Assembly (NCBI GenBank): GCA_934121925.1
Contig: CAKOVK010000005.1
Span: forward strand, 1 to 64,000
Origin: an uncultured Clostridia bacterium
GTDB lineage: Bacteria; Bacillota; Clostridia; TANB77; CAG-508
Direction of reading: 5' to 3'
Length of the DNA: 64,000 nucleotides
Part shown: in pieces, positions 9,566 to 19,373 of the stretch
Layout: each line of letters starts with the position of its first letter
Numbering within the stretch: position 1 is the stretch's first letter
Notes under the pieces: generated by a model
Databases searched by the model: none
Seen by the model: only the letters and a program-made list of their open reading frames with translations
Told to the model about the DNA's origin: nothing
Made by a program: the position numbers and the translations under genes

Positions 9566-9811
9566 ATGGAATATAGGTATAAACCAGAGGGAGTATGCTC
9601 AAGAGAATTGGTTTTTGATATAGATGGCGATATTGTAAAATCAGTAAAAGTAGTTGGAGGATGCCCAGGAAATACAGTAGGAATTGCAAAATTGGTAGAA
9701 GGAATGAAAATAAAAGATATAATAAAAAAGTTAAAAGGAATTCCATGTGGATATAAAGGAACATCTTGCCCAGATCAAATTGCAAGAGCATTAGAAAAAT
9801 ATATAAATTAA
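9566..9811 (+). CDS. TSCPD-domain protein (TIGR03905 type)
   Basis: 81 residues: MEYRYKPEGVCSRELVFDI, VGGCPGNTVGIAKLVEGM and PCGYKGTSCPDQIARAL. The three cysteines (in GVCS, GGCPGN, TSCPDQ) and the TSCPD motif match a small family related to the C-terminal extension of some vitamin B12-dependent ribonucleotide reductases. The biochemical role is unknown. GAGGTGATAAT ribosome binding site. It is followed 20 bases later by a dehydrogenase gene, suggesting co-transcription. Confidence 0.8.
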   Translation: MEYRYKPEGVCSRELVFDIDGDIVKSVKVVGGCPGNTVGIAKLVEGMKIKDIIKKLKGIPCGYKGTSCPDQIARALEKYIN

Positions 9812-9830
9812 AGAATAAGAAGGAATAAAT

Positions 9831-10820
9831 ATGATAAAAATAGCGTTTTTTGATACAAAAGAATATGATAAAAATTTGTTTGATGAATATAATAAAAAAT
9901 ATGGATATGAAATAACTTATTTAGAATCTAAGCTAAATAGTGAAACAGCGCCACTGGCAAAAGGCTTTGATGCTGTATGTATATTTGTAAATGATGTAGT
10001 AGATAAAAAAACTATTAAAATTTTAGAAGAGGATGGAGTAAAGTTAATAGCATTAAGATGTGCAGGATTTAATAATGTAGATATAAAAAATATTGGCGAA
10101 AAGTTAACAGTTGTAAGAGTACCAGCATATTCTCCTTATGCAGTTGCAGAACATGCAGTAGCATTACTATTAAGTATAGATAGAAAAATATATAAAGCAT
10201 ACCAAAGAACAAAAAAATATAATTTTACATTAAATGGGCTTTTGGGTTTTGATATACATGGAAAAACTGTTGGTGTTATAGGATCTGGTAAAATTGGAAA
10301 AGCATTTATAAATATTATGAATGGATTTGGATGTAGAGTATTAGCATATGATAAATTCCCAGATGAAAAAGCAGCAAAAGAAATGAATTTTGAATATGTA
10401 GATTTAAATACATTATACAAAGAATCAGATATAATATCACTTCACTGCCCGTTAACAGATGAAAATTATAAAATGATAAATGAAGAATCATTAGATAAAA
10501 TGAAAGATGGAGTTGTTTTAATAAATACAAGTAGAGGAAAATTAATAGATACAAAAAGTTTAATAAAAAGATTAGAACAAGGAAAAATAGGGGGACTTGG
10601 ACTTGATGTATACGAGGATGAAGAAGAGTTTTTCTTAAATGACATGTCTAATTCATATATAAGAGATGAAGAACTTTCAATATTACTTACTATGCCAAAC
10701 GTAGTAGTAACATCACACCAAGCATTCTTCACAAAAGAAGCTTTAAACAAAATAGCATTAGATACATGTGAAAATATAAAGGAATTCTTTGAAACAGGAG
10801 AATGTAAAAATAAAGTATAA
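9831..10820 (+). CDS. D-2-hydroxyacid dehydrogenase (D-lactate dehydrogenase type)
   Basis: 329 residues, NAD-dependent. Rossmann motif VIGSGKIGKA (about residues 147-156), catalytic arginine in NTSRGKLID, glutamate in DVYEDEEEFF, catalytic histidine in TSHQAFFT. The DVYEDEEEFFLND segment is typical of fermentative D-lactate dehydrogenases of the LdhA/2-hydroxyacid family, so reduction of pyruvate to D-lactate is likely. Exact substrate is inferred. It ends at a terminator shared with the convergent rubredoxin gene. Confidence 0.85.
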   Translation: MIKIAFFDTKEYDKNLFDEYNKKYGYEITYLESKLNSETAPLAKGFDAVCIFVNDVVDKKTIKILEEDGVKLIALRCAGFNNVDIKNIGEKLTVVRVPAYSPYAVAEHAVALLLSIDRKIYKAYQRTKKYNFTLNGLLGFDIHGKTVGVIGSGKIGKAFINIMNGFGCRVLAYDKFPDEKAAKEMNFEYVDLNTLYKESDIISLHCPLTDENYKMINEESLDKMKDGVVLINTSRGKLIDTKSLIKRLEQGKIGGLGLDVYEDEEEFFLNDMSNSYIRDEELSILLTMPNVVVTSHQAFFTKEALNKIALDTCENIKEFFETGECKNKV

Positions 10821-10823
10821 AAT

Positions 10824-10863
10824 AAAAAAAACTAAGTAAATTATAATTTTTTACTTAGTTTTT
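10824..10863. terminator. Bidirectional terminator
   Basis: Stem ACTAAGTAA / TTACTTAGT flanked by A and T runs between the convergent dehydrogenase and rubredoxin genes. Confidence 0.85.
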
Positions 10864-10994
10864 TCTATCTCAGAAAAAGAATTTTTATTTGCTCCGCAAA
10901 TTGGACAACACCAATCTTCGGGTAAATCTTCAAATTTAATTGTTTCTTTGTTTTCATCGTAAACGAATCCACAAATATCACATTTATAATTCAT
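10851..10994 (-). CDS. Rubredoxin-like protein
   Basis: 47 residues from the ATG preceded by AAGGGA. Iron-binding pairs CDICG and CPICG flank the FEDLPEDWCCP core of rubredoxins. Shorter than classical ones (about 52) because the loop after the first pair is reduced. Probably a one-electron carrier for oxygen or peroxide reduction. The stop lies inside the shared terminator. Confidence 0.85.
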   Translation of the reverse strand: MNYKCDICGFVYDENKETIKFEDLPEDWCCPICGANKNSFSEIEKTK

Positions 10995-11109
10995 GCAACC
11001 ATCCCTTCTAGTTAAATATATAAATATGATAATATATTTAAAGCGAAAAGTCAATTAGATATATACAGAAATAAGCTAAATATGGTATAATACTATTGGT
11101 ATAAAAAAT

Positions 11110-11150
11110 AAATTGTAATTTGTGTGAATTATTCATACAAATTACAATTT
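11110..11150 (+). repeat. 5' leader hairpin before the glycosylase gene
   Basis: Stem AAATTGTAATTTGTGTGAA / TTCATACAAATTACAATTT with a 3-base loop, ending just before the AGGAG ribosome binding site. It could act as a terminator-like or translational element. Confidence 0.6.
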
Positions 11151-11163
11151 GTTAGGAGCTTTT

Positions 11164-12027
11164 ATGGAACAAGAATATATTTTAGAAAATTGCAAATCTT
11201 TTGAACCAGAGCATATTTTTGAATGCGGGCAATGCTTTAGATGGAATAAACAAGAAGATGGAAGCTATGTAGGAATATTTAAACAAAATGTTATAAAAGT
11301 AAAAAAAGAAGATAATAAAATAATCTTTAAAGGAATATGTAATGGTAATATAAAAGATGAATGTATAGAATATTTTGATTTAAATACTGACTATGAAAAA
11401 ATAAAAACTGAGTTATCAGGTATAGATAATTATTTAAGAACTAGTATCGAGTATGGAACAGGAATTAGAATATTGAATCAAGACTTATGGGAAACCCTTA
11501 TCTCTTTTATAATATCAGCTAATAATAACATTCCTAGAATAAAAGGAATAATAGAAAGACTTTCTAAAAACTATGGAAAAAAGATAGTATGGAATAATAA
11601 TGAATATTATACATTTCCTACACCAAAAGAATTATCTAATGCTAGTATAAAAAATTTAAGAGAACTTGGACTTGGATTTAGAGATGTAAGAGTATATGAA
11701 ACAACAAAAATAGTAAATGATAATCCTAATAAATTAAAAGAATTAGGAGAAGAAAAAGATATAAATAAATTAAGAGAAGAATTACTACAATTTCCAGGAG
11801 TAGGGCCTAAAGTTGCTGATTGCGTAATGCTGTTCTCAACTTTAAAAAAGTTGGAAGTATTCCCAATAGATGTCTGGGTAAGAAGAGTTATGAATGAATT
11901 ATATATAAAAAATGAAGATGAAACAAAAATAAACAAAAGAGAAATAGAGAATTTAGCAAGAAAAAAATATGGAAATTTAGCAGGAATAGCACAACAATAT
12001 TTATTTTACTGGAGAAGGGGAGCTTAG
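11164..12027 (+). CDS. ogg: 8-oxoguanine DNA glycosylase/lyase (OGG1-like)
   Basis: 287 residues; the ATG at 11164 follows AGGAG. The N-terminal OGG domain has FECGQCFRWNKQEDGSY. The helix-hairpin-helix with catalytic lysine is LLQFPGVGPKVADCVMLFS, followed by the Asp of FPIDVWVRRVM. This is the bifunctional glycosylase arrangement that removes oxidised guanine through a lysine Schiff base. The stop is 5 bases from the addB start, so the two repair genes are probably co-transcribed. Confidence 0.88.
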   Translation: MEQEYILENCKSFEPEHIFECGQCFRWNKQEDGSYVGIFKQNVIKVKKEDNKIIFKGICNGNIKDECIEYFDLNTDYEKIKTELSGIDNYLRTSIEYGTGIRILNQDLWETLISFIISANNNIPRIKGIIERLSKNYGKKIVWNNNEYYTFPTPKELSNASIKNLRELGLGFRDVRVYETTKIVNDNPNKLKELGEEKDINKLREELLQFPGVGPKVADCVMLFSTLKKLEVFPIDVWVRRVMNELYIKNEDETKINKREIENLARKKYGNLAGIAQQYLFYWRRGA

Positions 12028-12031
12028 ATTA

Positions 12032-15000
12032 ATGAGCTTAAGATTAATTTATGGTAGAGCAGGAACAGGAAAAACTGAATTCTGTTTAAATGAAATTAAA
12101 GACAAGTTGTCAAACAATTTGGTAAAGAAAATATATATAATAGTGCCAGAACAGTTTTCATATGCAACAGAAAAAAGGCTTTTAGACACCATAAAAGTAG
12201 GTAGTACAATAAATGCTGAGGTTATCAGTTTCAAAAGATTAGCACATAGAATAAGCTTAGAAGTTGGAGAAAACACAAGAACACAGCTTACAAAAGTAGG
12301 AAAATCTATGCTTGTAAAATACATTACAGATAAAAATAAAGCTAAGCTAAACTTTTTAGGTAAAACAAATGAAATAGATTTAAGCCTAAGAACGATAACA
12401 GAATTAAAAAAACATAATGTAAGTGTAGAAAAAATACAAAACCAATCAGAGAATGTAGAGAATCAACTATTAAAACTAAAACTAGAAGACATTGGTACAA
12501 TATATAGTTCATATGAAGAAACAATTAAAGATAACTATATAGACGAAGAAGATACGCTTACAATTTTAGCAAAACAACTAAAAGACAGTAAAATGTTTGA
12601 TAATAATTTAGTATATATAGATGAGTTTTCAGGATTTACAGAACAAGAATATTTAATAATAGAAGAAATATTAAAAAAAGCAAAACAAGTTTCAATTAGC
12701 ATATGTGCAGATGGAGTGGAAGAAAAAAAGCCAGAAAGTGATTTGTTTTTTCCTAATAAGCAAGTTATTAGAAAGCTTGTAGAACACGCTGAAAACGCTA
12801 ATATAAATATAGAAAAAGCAATAGAGTTAAAAGAATTACATAGATTTAAAAATAAGGAATTACAGGTATTAGAAAAAAATATATATGCAATAAGAAATGA
12901 AGAGTATAAAGATGAAGTAAGCCATATAAATTTAAAAATTTGCAATAATCCTTATACAGAAATAGAAGAAACAGCTAAAACAATTTTGGATTTAGTAAGA
13001 GAAAAAAATTTAAGGTATGAGGAAATAGGAATAATAACAAAAAATATAGAAGACTATATAAGTGCAATTACAGCAGTATTTCCAAAATACAATATACCAG
13101 TATTTATAGATAATAAAAAAGCATTAAGCGATAATATTTTAGTAAAATATGTATTATCAATGTTTGAAGTATACTCAAAAAATTGGTCATCAGATGCAGT
13201 ATGGAGTTATATAAAAACAGGATTTACAGGTATTGAAAAACAAGACCTATATAAGCTAGAAAATTATTGTAGAAAATGGGGAATAAGAGGCAACAAATGG
13301 TATAAAGAAGATTGGACATATGATGTTTTAAATAAGGATGTAGAAAAATTAAATAATTTAAGAAAAGCAATAGTAAAGCCGTTAATAGAATTTAATGAAA
13401 CCTTAAAAAACAAAAAGACAGCAAAAGAAATAACAAAAGCATTATATGAATTTTTGGAAAAAAATGAAATAAGAAACAAATTAGAAGAAAAGCTAAAAAA
13501 GCTAGAAAGTAATAAAGAAATAAAATATGCTAATGAATATATTTCTAGTTGGAATATATTAATAAATATTTTAGATGAAATAAATTTAGTTTTTGGTGAT
13601 AAAAGTTTTAAATTTGAGGAATATAGAGAAATACTAAAAGCTGGACTAGAAGTTAGTTCATTTGGAGAAATTCCAGAAGTAATAGACCAAGTAACAATAG
13701 GAGATATAGAAAGATCCAGAAGTCATAAAATAAATACATTATTTATATTAGGAATAAATGATGGAGTGTTTCCATCTCAAAGCAGTGATGAAGGCTTCTT
13801 AAATGATGAAGATAGAGATGCTTTAAAAAAGAACGGAATAGAACTTGCAAAAGGAAGTTTAGATAACCTTTATGATGAGCGATATAACATATACAAAGCA
13901 TTCACAACAGCGGAAAATGATATTTATTTATCATATATTTCAACAGATAAAGAAGGAAAAGCTAAAAGGCCATCTACCATAATTACAAAAATAAAAAAAA
14001 TATTTCCAAAATTAAAAGAAAAAAGTGAGGTATTGCAAGAAAATTCTAACATAACTACTGTAGCTGCTACTTTTAAAGAACTGCTTTTAAATATAAGAAA
14101 ATTAAGAAATAATGAAGAAGTAGAATATATTTGGAAAGATGTATACAACTGGTATATAAATAATGAGCAATGGAAGAAAAAATTATCAAATATAATAAAA
14201 GGCTTTGATTCAAAAAAGACTGCAGAAAAAATATCAGAAAAAAATATAAAAAGGCTATATGGAGAAAATTTAAAAACAAGTATATCTAGACTAGAACAAT
14301 ATAGAAAATGTCCATTTTCCTTTCACTTAAAATATGGTTTGAAGCTAAAAGAAAAAGAAGAATTAAAAATAAAATCAATAGACACAGGAACATTTATGCA
14401 TGATATAATTGACACTTTCTTTGAAACTATAGATAATGTAAAAGAAATAACACAAGAAGAAATAGAAAAAACAGTAGAAGAAATAATAAATAGTAAACTA
14501 GAATTAAACAAAAATTACATATTTACAAGTAATCCTAAATTTATAGTGTTAACTAATAGATTAAAAAAAGTAGTAATTCAATCAATAAAATACATAGTAT
14601 TACAAATACAAAACAGTGACTTTGAAATTTTAGGAAATGAGATAGAGTTCAAAAAGAAAATAGACAATGTTGAAATTATAGGAAAAATAGATAGACTAGA
14701 TGTAGCAAAAGCAGATAAAGCCCAATATATAAGAATAATAGATTATAAATCATCTGATAAAAATATAGACTTAAATGAATTAGTTTTCGGTACACAAATA
14801 CAATTAATAACATATTTAGATAGTGTAGTATCAGAAAAAGAAAATGCTTTACCAGCAGGAATGCTATACTTTAAAATGATAGACCCTATAATAAAAACAG
14901 ATAGAAATAAAAGTGAAGAGCAAATAAAAGAAGAACTAAAAAAGAAATTCAAAATGAATGGAATGATTTTAGCAGATATAAATGTAATAAAGAAAATGGA

Positions 15001-15325
15001 CAAGAACTTAGAAAAGGGAGCATCTAATTTAATACCTGTTTATTTAGATAAAAACGGAAATATAAGCAATTCTTGGTCAAATGTTCTTACAAAAGAAGAA
15101 TTTACAAAATTGCAAAAAACAGCAGAAAAAATAATAAAAGAAATTGCAAAAGAAATTTTAAGTGGAAATATAGATATAAAACCTGCGTATAATAGAAAAA
15201 CAAAAATAGATGCATGTAAGTATTGTGAATATAAAACAATTTGTAGGTTTGATCCTAAAGTAAATCATTATGCATTTATAAACAATAAGTCAAAAGAAGA
15301 AATATTGGAAACATTAAAAGACTAA
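12032..15325 (+). CDS. addB: ATP-dependent nuclease subunit B
   Basis: 1097 residues. The N-terminal P-loop is GRAGTGKTE. The C-terminal RecB-like nuclease domain has GNEIEFKKKIDNVEIIGKIDRLD and RIIDYKSSDK. The AddB iron-sulfur cysteines are C in YRKCPFSF and the CKYCEYKTIC cluster near the end. AddB with AddA processes double-strand breaks to Chi. addA, normally immediately downstream, is absent here and coaD follows. No CGG codon occurs in its 1097 codons. Confidence 0.92.
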   Translation: MSLRLIYGRAGTGKTEFCLNEIKDKLSNNLVKKIYIIVPEQFSYATEKRLLDTIKVGSTINAEVISFKRLAHRISLEVGENTRTQLTKVGKSMLVKYITDKNKAKLNFLGKTNEIDLSLRTITELKKHNVSVEKIQNQSENVENQLLKLKLEDIGTIYSSYEETIKDNYIDEEDTLTILAKQLKDSKMFDNNLVYIDEFSGFTEQEYLIIEEILKKAKQVSISICADGVEEKKPESDLFFPNKQVIRKLVEHAENANINIEKAIELKELHRFKNKELQVLEKNIYAIRNEEYKDEVSHINLKICNNPYTEIEETAKTILDLVREKNLRYEEIGIITKNIEDYISAITAVFPKYNIPVFIDNKKALSDNILVKYVLSMFEVYSKNWSSDAVWSYIKTGFTGIEKQDLYKLENYCRKWGIRGNKWYKEDWTYDVLNKDVEKLNNLRKAIVKPLIEFNETLKNKKTAKEITKALYEFLEKNEIRNKLEEKLKKLESNKEIKYANEYISSWNILINILDEINLVFGDKSFKFEEYREILKAGLEVSSFGEIPEVIDQVTIGDIERSRSHKINTLFILGINDGVFPSQSSDEGFLNDEDRDALKKNGIELAKGSLDNLYDERYNIYKAFTTAENDIYLSYISTDKEGKAKRPSTIITKIKKIFPKLKEKSEVLQENSNITTVAATFKELLLNIRKLRNNEEVEYIWKDVYNWYINNEQWKKKLSNIIKGFDSKKTAEKISEKNIKRLYGENLKTSISRLEQYRKCPFSFHLKYGLKLKEKEELKIKSIDTGTFMHDIIDTFFETIDNVKEITQEEIEKTVEEIINSKLELNKNYIFTSNPKFIVLTNRLKKVVIQSIKYIVLQIQNSDFEILGNEIEFKKKIDNVEIIGKIDRLDVAKADKAQYIRIIDYKSSDKNIDLNELVFGTQIQLITYLDSVVSEKENALPAGMLYFKMIDPIIKTDRNKSEEQIKEELKKKFKMNGMILADINVIKKMDKNLEKGASNLIPVYLDKNGNISNSWSNVLTKEEFTKLQKTAEKIIKEIAKEILSGNIDIKPAYNRKTKIDACKYCEYKTICRFDPKVNHYAFINNKSKEEILETLKD

Positions 15326-15360
15326 CTTTATAAATATCATATTAAAAGGAGGAACAAAAA

Positions 15361-15837
15361 ATGGGAATGGTAGGATTTTATGCAGGTTCATTTGATCCAT
15401 TCACAAATGGGCACTTGCAAATAGTAAAAAAAGCAGCAAAATGCTTTGATAAAGTAATTGTTGGAATAGGATATAACACAGACAAGTCAGAACGTATAGA
15501 TAAAAATAAAATGAAAATAGCAATAGAAGAAACAATAAAAGAAGTAGGATTAAATAATGTAGAGGTTGTTCTTTATGAAGGGTTAACAGTGGAAAAAGCA
15601 AAAGAAATGAATAGCGATATATTAATAAGAGGATTAAGAAATGGCACAGACTATGAATATGAAGAGAATATATCTGAAATAAATGAAAAACTAGCAGGAA
15701 TGGATACGTGCTATTTTAGAGCAGGAGATTTAGGATATTTATCTTCGAGTATAGTAATGGAATTGTATAAACACAATAAGAAAATAGATAGATTTGTACC
15801 AAAAGCAGTTGCAGAATTATTAAAATGTGATATGTGA
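15361..15837 (+). CDS. coaD: Phosphopantetheine adenylyltransferase
   Basis: 158 residues, nucleotidyltransferase: GSFDPFTNGHLQIV contains the T/HxGH signature, LIRGLRNGTDYEYE is the pantetheine contact region and LSSSIVMELYKHNK matches the ISSTxVR motif. It carries out the fourth CoA step; the last-step enzyme CoaE is encoded next, 71 bases on. AAAGGAGG ribosome binding site. Confidence 0.95.
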   Translation: MGMVGFYAGSFDPFTNGHLQIVKKAAKCFDKVIVGIGYNTDKSERIDKNKMKIAIEETIKEVGLNNVEVVLYEGLTVEKAKEMNSDILIRGLRNGTDYEYEENISEINEKLAGMDTCYFRAGDLGYLSSSIVMELYKHNKKIDRFVPKAVAELLKCDM

Positions 15838-15908
15838 GGTGAGAAGAGTAATACTTTTACTTCATAATTATAAAATTAATTAAAATATTAAAATAAAAGG
15901 GAAAGAAT

Positions 15909-17289
15909 ATGATAATAGGAATTACAGGGAATTCTGGGTCACGGCAAGACTTTATTTAGTCAAAAATTATGTGCTAAAACAAATGCAAAGTTGATAAATG
16001 CAGATCAGATTGTAAAGGAACTATCAAAATGTGGAGAACAATATTATAAAGATATAGTAAAGCAGTTTGGAAAAGAAATATTATTAGAGAATAAAGAAAT
16101 AAATAGGCCAAAACTAGCGCAGATAATTTTTAATAATACCCAAAGAAGAAAAGAATTAAATAAACTTACAAGTATGCATATTGCAAGGAAAATTCAAGAA
16201 GAGGCAATAAAAGAAGAACAGAGACTAACAATAATAGATGCTCCACTCTTAATAGAAACAAAATTAAATGAAATATGCGATATAGTTGTTTCTGTAATAG
16301 CAAGTGAAAGTACAAAAATAAAAAGAATATGCAAAAGAGATAGTATTGATGAAAAAACAGCTAAACAAAGGTTGAAAAGTCAACTTGCAGAATATATATA
16401 TATAGAAAATTCAAATTATATTTTAACAAATGATAAAACAAATCTAGAAAAAGAAGCAGAAGAATTTTCGGAAATATTAAATAACCAAAACTTATTTAAC
16501 AAAGAAACAGTTATAATAAAAAACGAAAATATAAAATATATGCAGTTTAAGAAACTATTAAAATATAAAAATATTAAACATTGTTTTACTTTAAAGCCAA
16601 CAGATGTGGGAAGTAACGATACTTATAGAACAACGAAAAGTATAGCAGACAAAAACTATAAAGATATATGTAACTTATTAAAACTAGATAGTAGCAATAT
16701 AGTAAGACCATACCAAACTCACACCAACAATGTGAAAAAAATAACTAACGAAGTAGGCATATTTCCGGAAAAATTGCAAGATGTAGATGGATTAATAACA
16801 AGAGAAAATAATAAAATACTTTCTTTAACATTTGCAGATTGTACACCAATTTATTTATATGATAAGCAAAAAAATATAATTGGAAATATTCACTCTGGCT
16901 GGCAAGGAACAGTTAAAAAAATAGCAAAATACGCAATAATTAAAATGAAAAAAGAGTTCAATTCTGATCCAAAAGATATTATTTGCGTAATAGGGCCAAC
17001 AATTAGAAAATGTCATTTTGAGGTACAAAAAGATGTAAAAGATATATTTTATAATACATTTAAGTATATGAAGAATATAGATAAAATAATAGAGTTTAAT
17101 AAAAATACAAATAGTTATTTTATAGACACAGTAGAAATAAATAAAGAACTTTTAAAAGGAGAAGGAATATTAGAAGAAAACATAGTAGATAGTGGAATTT
17201 GTACATATTGTAATAGCAATATAATACATTCATACAGAAAAGAAGGAAAAGAAGCGGGAAGAAACACAGCATTAATTTGTATTAAATAG
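15909..17289 (+). CDS. coaE-pgeF: CoaE-PgeF fusion: dephospho-CoA kinase plus YfiH-type purine nucleoside phosphorylase, one CGG +1 site
   Basis: 459 residues after one shift. The N-terminal ~195 residues are CoaE: at 15942 TCA CGGC AAG restores the P-loop GNSGSGKT, and LINADQIVKEL and IDAPLLIETKL follow. Triplet reading stops at 15957. The remainder is a YfiH/LACC1-like domain with zinc/active-site residues in PYQTHTNN (His), FADCTPIY (Cys) and IGNIHSGWQGT (His), ending in CTYCNSN..HSYRKEG. There is no stop or start between the halves, so a true gene fusion is likely. Confidence 0.9.
15942..15945 (+). other. CGGC read as Gly (+1 site, coaE)
   Basis: TCA CGGC AAG gives the S-G-K of the CoaE P-loop. 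It is the only site with GGC as glycine codon. Confidence 0.92.
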
Positions 17290-17302
17290 AAAGGAACAAA
17301 AT

Positions 17303-17845
17303 ATGTATCAAACATGGGAAGAATTAGAAGTAGCATGTAAAAATTGCAATAAATGTAAGCTTTGTACAAATAGGCATAATGTAGTAATAGGGACAGGAAA
17401 TAGAAACGCAAAAATAATGTTTATAGGAGAAGGACCAGGAGCAGATGAAGATTTGCGAGGGATCCCATTTGTAGGAAAAGCAGGTAAATTAATGGACAAA
17501 GCTTTTGAAGGTATAGGAATAAAAAGAGAAGAAGTTTACATAGCTAACATTGTAAAATGTAGACCTCCAAACAATAGAAATCCAGAATATGAAGAAGCAG
17601 ATGCGTGCAAAGAATATCTAGAGAGTCAAGTCAACTTAGTAAAGCCAGAAATGATTGTATTATTAGGAAGTGTAGCATTAAAAAATATATTAGGAAAAGA
17701 ATACGGAATAACAGCAAGCAGAGGAAAATGGTTTGAAAAAGACGGAATAAAATATTTACCAACATTTCATCCAGCAGCATTATTAAGAGATGAAACAAAA
17801 AAAATAGATTTTTGGAATAATTTAAAAAAAATAAATTATAATTGA
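17303..17845 (+). CDS. udg: Family 4 uracil-DNA glycosylase
   Basis: 180 residues. Iron-sulfur cysteines CKNCNKCKLC at the N-terminus and two more in KCRPP and EADACKEY. Catalytic-site motif GEGPGADEDLRGIPFVG and the C-terminal motif HPAALLR. It removes uracil from DNA. It starts 13 bases after the coaE-pgeF stop with AAAGGA, so is probably cotranscribed. Confidence 0.92.
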   Translation: MYQTWEELEVACKNCNKCKLCTNRHNVVIGTGNRNAKIMFIGEGPGADEDLRGIPFVGKAGKLMDKAFEGIGIKREEVYIANIVKCRPPNNRNPEYEEADACKEYLESQVNLVKPEMIVLLGSVALKNILGKEYGITASRGKWFEKDGIKYLPTFHPAALLRDETKKIDFWNNLKKINYN

Positions 17846-17877
17846 TGTGTGCGATACGATGTGGAAAGTGAGATTCG

Positions 17878-17902
17878 TAGGGGCAGGCCCTGTGTCTGCC
17901 CG
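17878..17902. repeat. GTAGGGGC hairpin repeat
   Basis: GTAGGGGCAGGCCC..TGTCTGCCCGG; a GC-rich hairpin island in AT-rich spacer, same family as 20078, 20124, 52902 and 54875. Confidence 0.8.
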
Positions 17903-17986
17903 GAAAAATATTTTAATTTGTATTAGATTAATAATGTTATCTTTAAACAAATAAAAAAATTTAACAAGATTCAATTTGCACAATGA

Positions 17987-19111
17987 TTAATATAAATCAT
18001 TAATATTTTCTCTAGATCTATTTAAACCAAATAATTTTTTGCATTTCGAAATAAATGTTTTAATAAAAGAAAATGCAAATTTAGTATTATCAACAAGCAT
18101 AAGGCTTTTATTTATATTTTCAAATAAATTTATTTCACCATATTTTTCAATATAGCTTCTTTTTTCTTGAACTAAGTTCATCATTTTACGATAAAATTCG
18201 TTATAAAAAGTATAGTCATCAGAATAACCTATAATATTTTTAAAATTATAAAGTTTCTGATTAAAAGCATTTATATCATCTAAATTTCTTATATTATTAA
18301 ATTCACCTTTAAAACATTTTTCAATAATCAAATTTTGCGTTCTGAAAAATAAAGTCATTATTTCGTGTTTGTTTTTATTTATAAGATTATTTAAAAGTTT
18401 TATTGAATTAACTTTATCAGCATATTGTAACTCTTGAATTAAGTAATTTAAGTCGTTTTCAAGAGATAGTAGTTTATCTATGTTTTTGACTATAGTATTA
18501 TAGGACTTTTTATCTGACTTTAGAATAAATGTATTTTTAAATACATCATTACTATATAAAGTGCTATGATATAATGGATAAGTACCAGTAAAGTAAGCAA
18601 GTTCATTTACTAAAGAACATTCTAATGGATAATAGTCAGGGCTAATAGTATTAATATATACTCCAAAATAAGTTTCAGTTGTTTGTTCTATAAAATTTGC
18701 TTCTGAAGCCATTAATTGAACAGCAGCTTCATTTAAGCCAAGTCCAGAATTTGAAAATGAATCATATAACCCCATTCTACTTTTATTATTATAATTGTTT
18801 GAATTTTGTATAAAATGTATACATTCATGAACTGCTAACTTACTCATTTCTTCTATATCGAATATTTCATTGAAATAAATTGAATTGTCTTTGTAAAAAT
18901 ATTTAGCGCCAGAAGAATCTTGAGGCATTTTAGCAATATACATAGAAAGACCTGAAACGGCTTCAAATAATTCGTTTCTTTTCAAACTATGTTCAGGAAA
19001 AGCAAGGCATAATTTACTTGCGACATTTATTGATATTTTATTTACTTTTTCGGTATCTAATTTTTCAATAATTTGAATACCTTCTTTTTTTAATCTAGAA
19101 TGAATACTCAA
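17987..19111 (-). CDS. Unrecognised protein with HExxH zinc-peptidase motif
   Basis: 374 residues. LAVHECIHFIQ (about residues 90-100) is a HExxH motif and GLNEAAVQLMASE about 30 residues later supplies a possible glutamate ligand, the spacing of gluzincin-like metallopeptidases. No signal peptide or membrane segment is evident, so it is probably cytosolic. The C-terminal half is helical and Lys/Asn rich. I cannot name the family. It is monocistronic on the minus strand. Confidence 0.65.
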   Translation of the reverse strand: MSIHSRLKKEGIQIIEKLDTEKVNKISINVASKLCLAFPEHSLKRNELFEAVSGLSMYIAKMPQDSSGAKYFYKDNSIYFNEIFDIEEMSKLAVHECIHFIQNSNNYNNKSRMGLYDSFSNSGLGLNEAAVQLMASEANFIEQTTETYFGVYINTISPDYYPLECSLVNELAYFTGTYPLYHSTLYSNDVFKNTFILKSDKKSYNTIVKNIDKLLSLENDLNYLIQELQYADKVNSIKLLNNLINKNKHEIMTLFFRTQNLIIEKCFKGEFNNIRNLDDINAFNQKLYNFKNIIGYSDDYTFYNEFYRKMMNLVQEKRSYIEKYGEINLFENINKSLMLVDNTKFAFSFIKTFISKCKKLFGLNRSRENINDLY

Positions 19112-19245
19112 AATCCTTTTACTCCTTTTAAATCTTTAGTACACAAATATTATATAATAATAAAAAGTAAAAGGATATTTCAAAAGTATTAAACTTATAT
19201 TACGTTTGTGTTACAAGAAAGCAACTTTGTTACACTTTTCTTCTT

Positions 19246-19306
19246 GCAGATTTAAGTTCCCGAATGAAATGAGAAAATCTCAAAGGAATAGCGATTATAG
19301 CATTTT
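19246..19306. repeat. AT-rich dispersed repeat, family C
   Basis: Shares GAATGAAATGAG, AATCTCAAAGG and AATAGCGATTATAGCATTTTT with 49663-49727 and, inverted, with 62099-62164; a shorter relative lies at 30250. Confidence 0.8.
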
Positions 19307-19342
19307 TGTAGAATAAGAAAATTTTTGACTTTTTCTATTCAA

Positions 19343-19373
19343 CAAAAAAAGACTTTAAGAAACCCTTAAAGCC
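19343..19373 (-). terminator. Terminator overlapping a gene end
   Basis: On the minus strand GGCTTTAAG / CTTAAAGTC followed by a T run; it overlaps the last codons of the gene at 19355. Confidence 0.75.
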
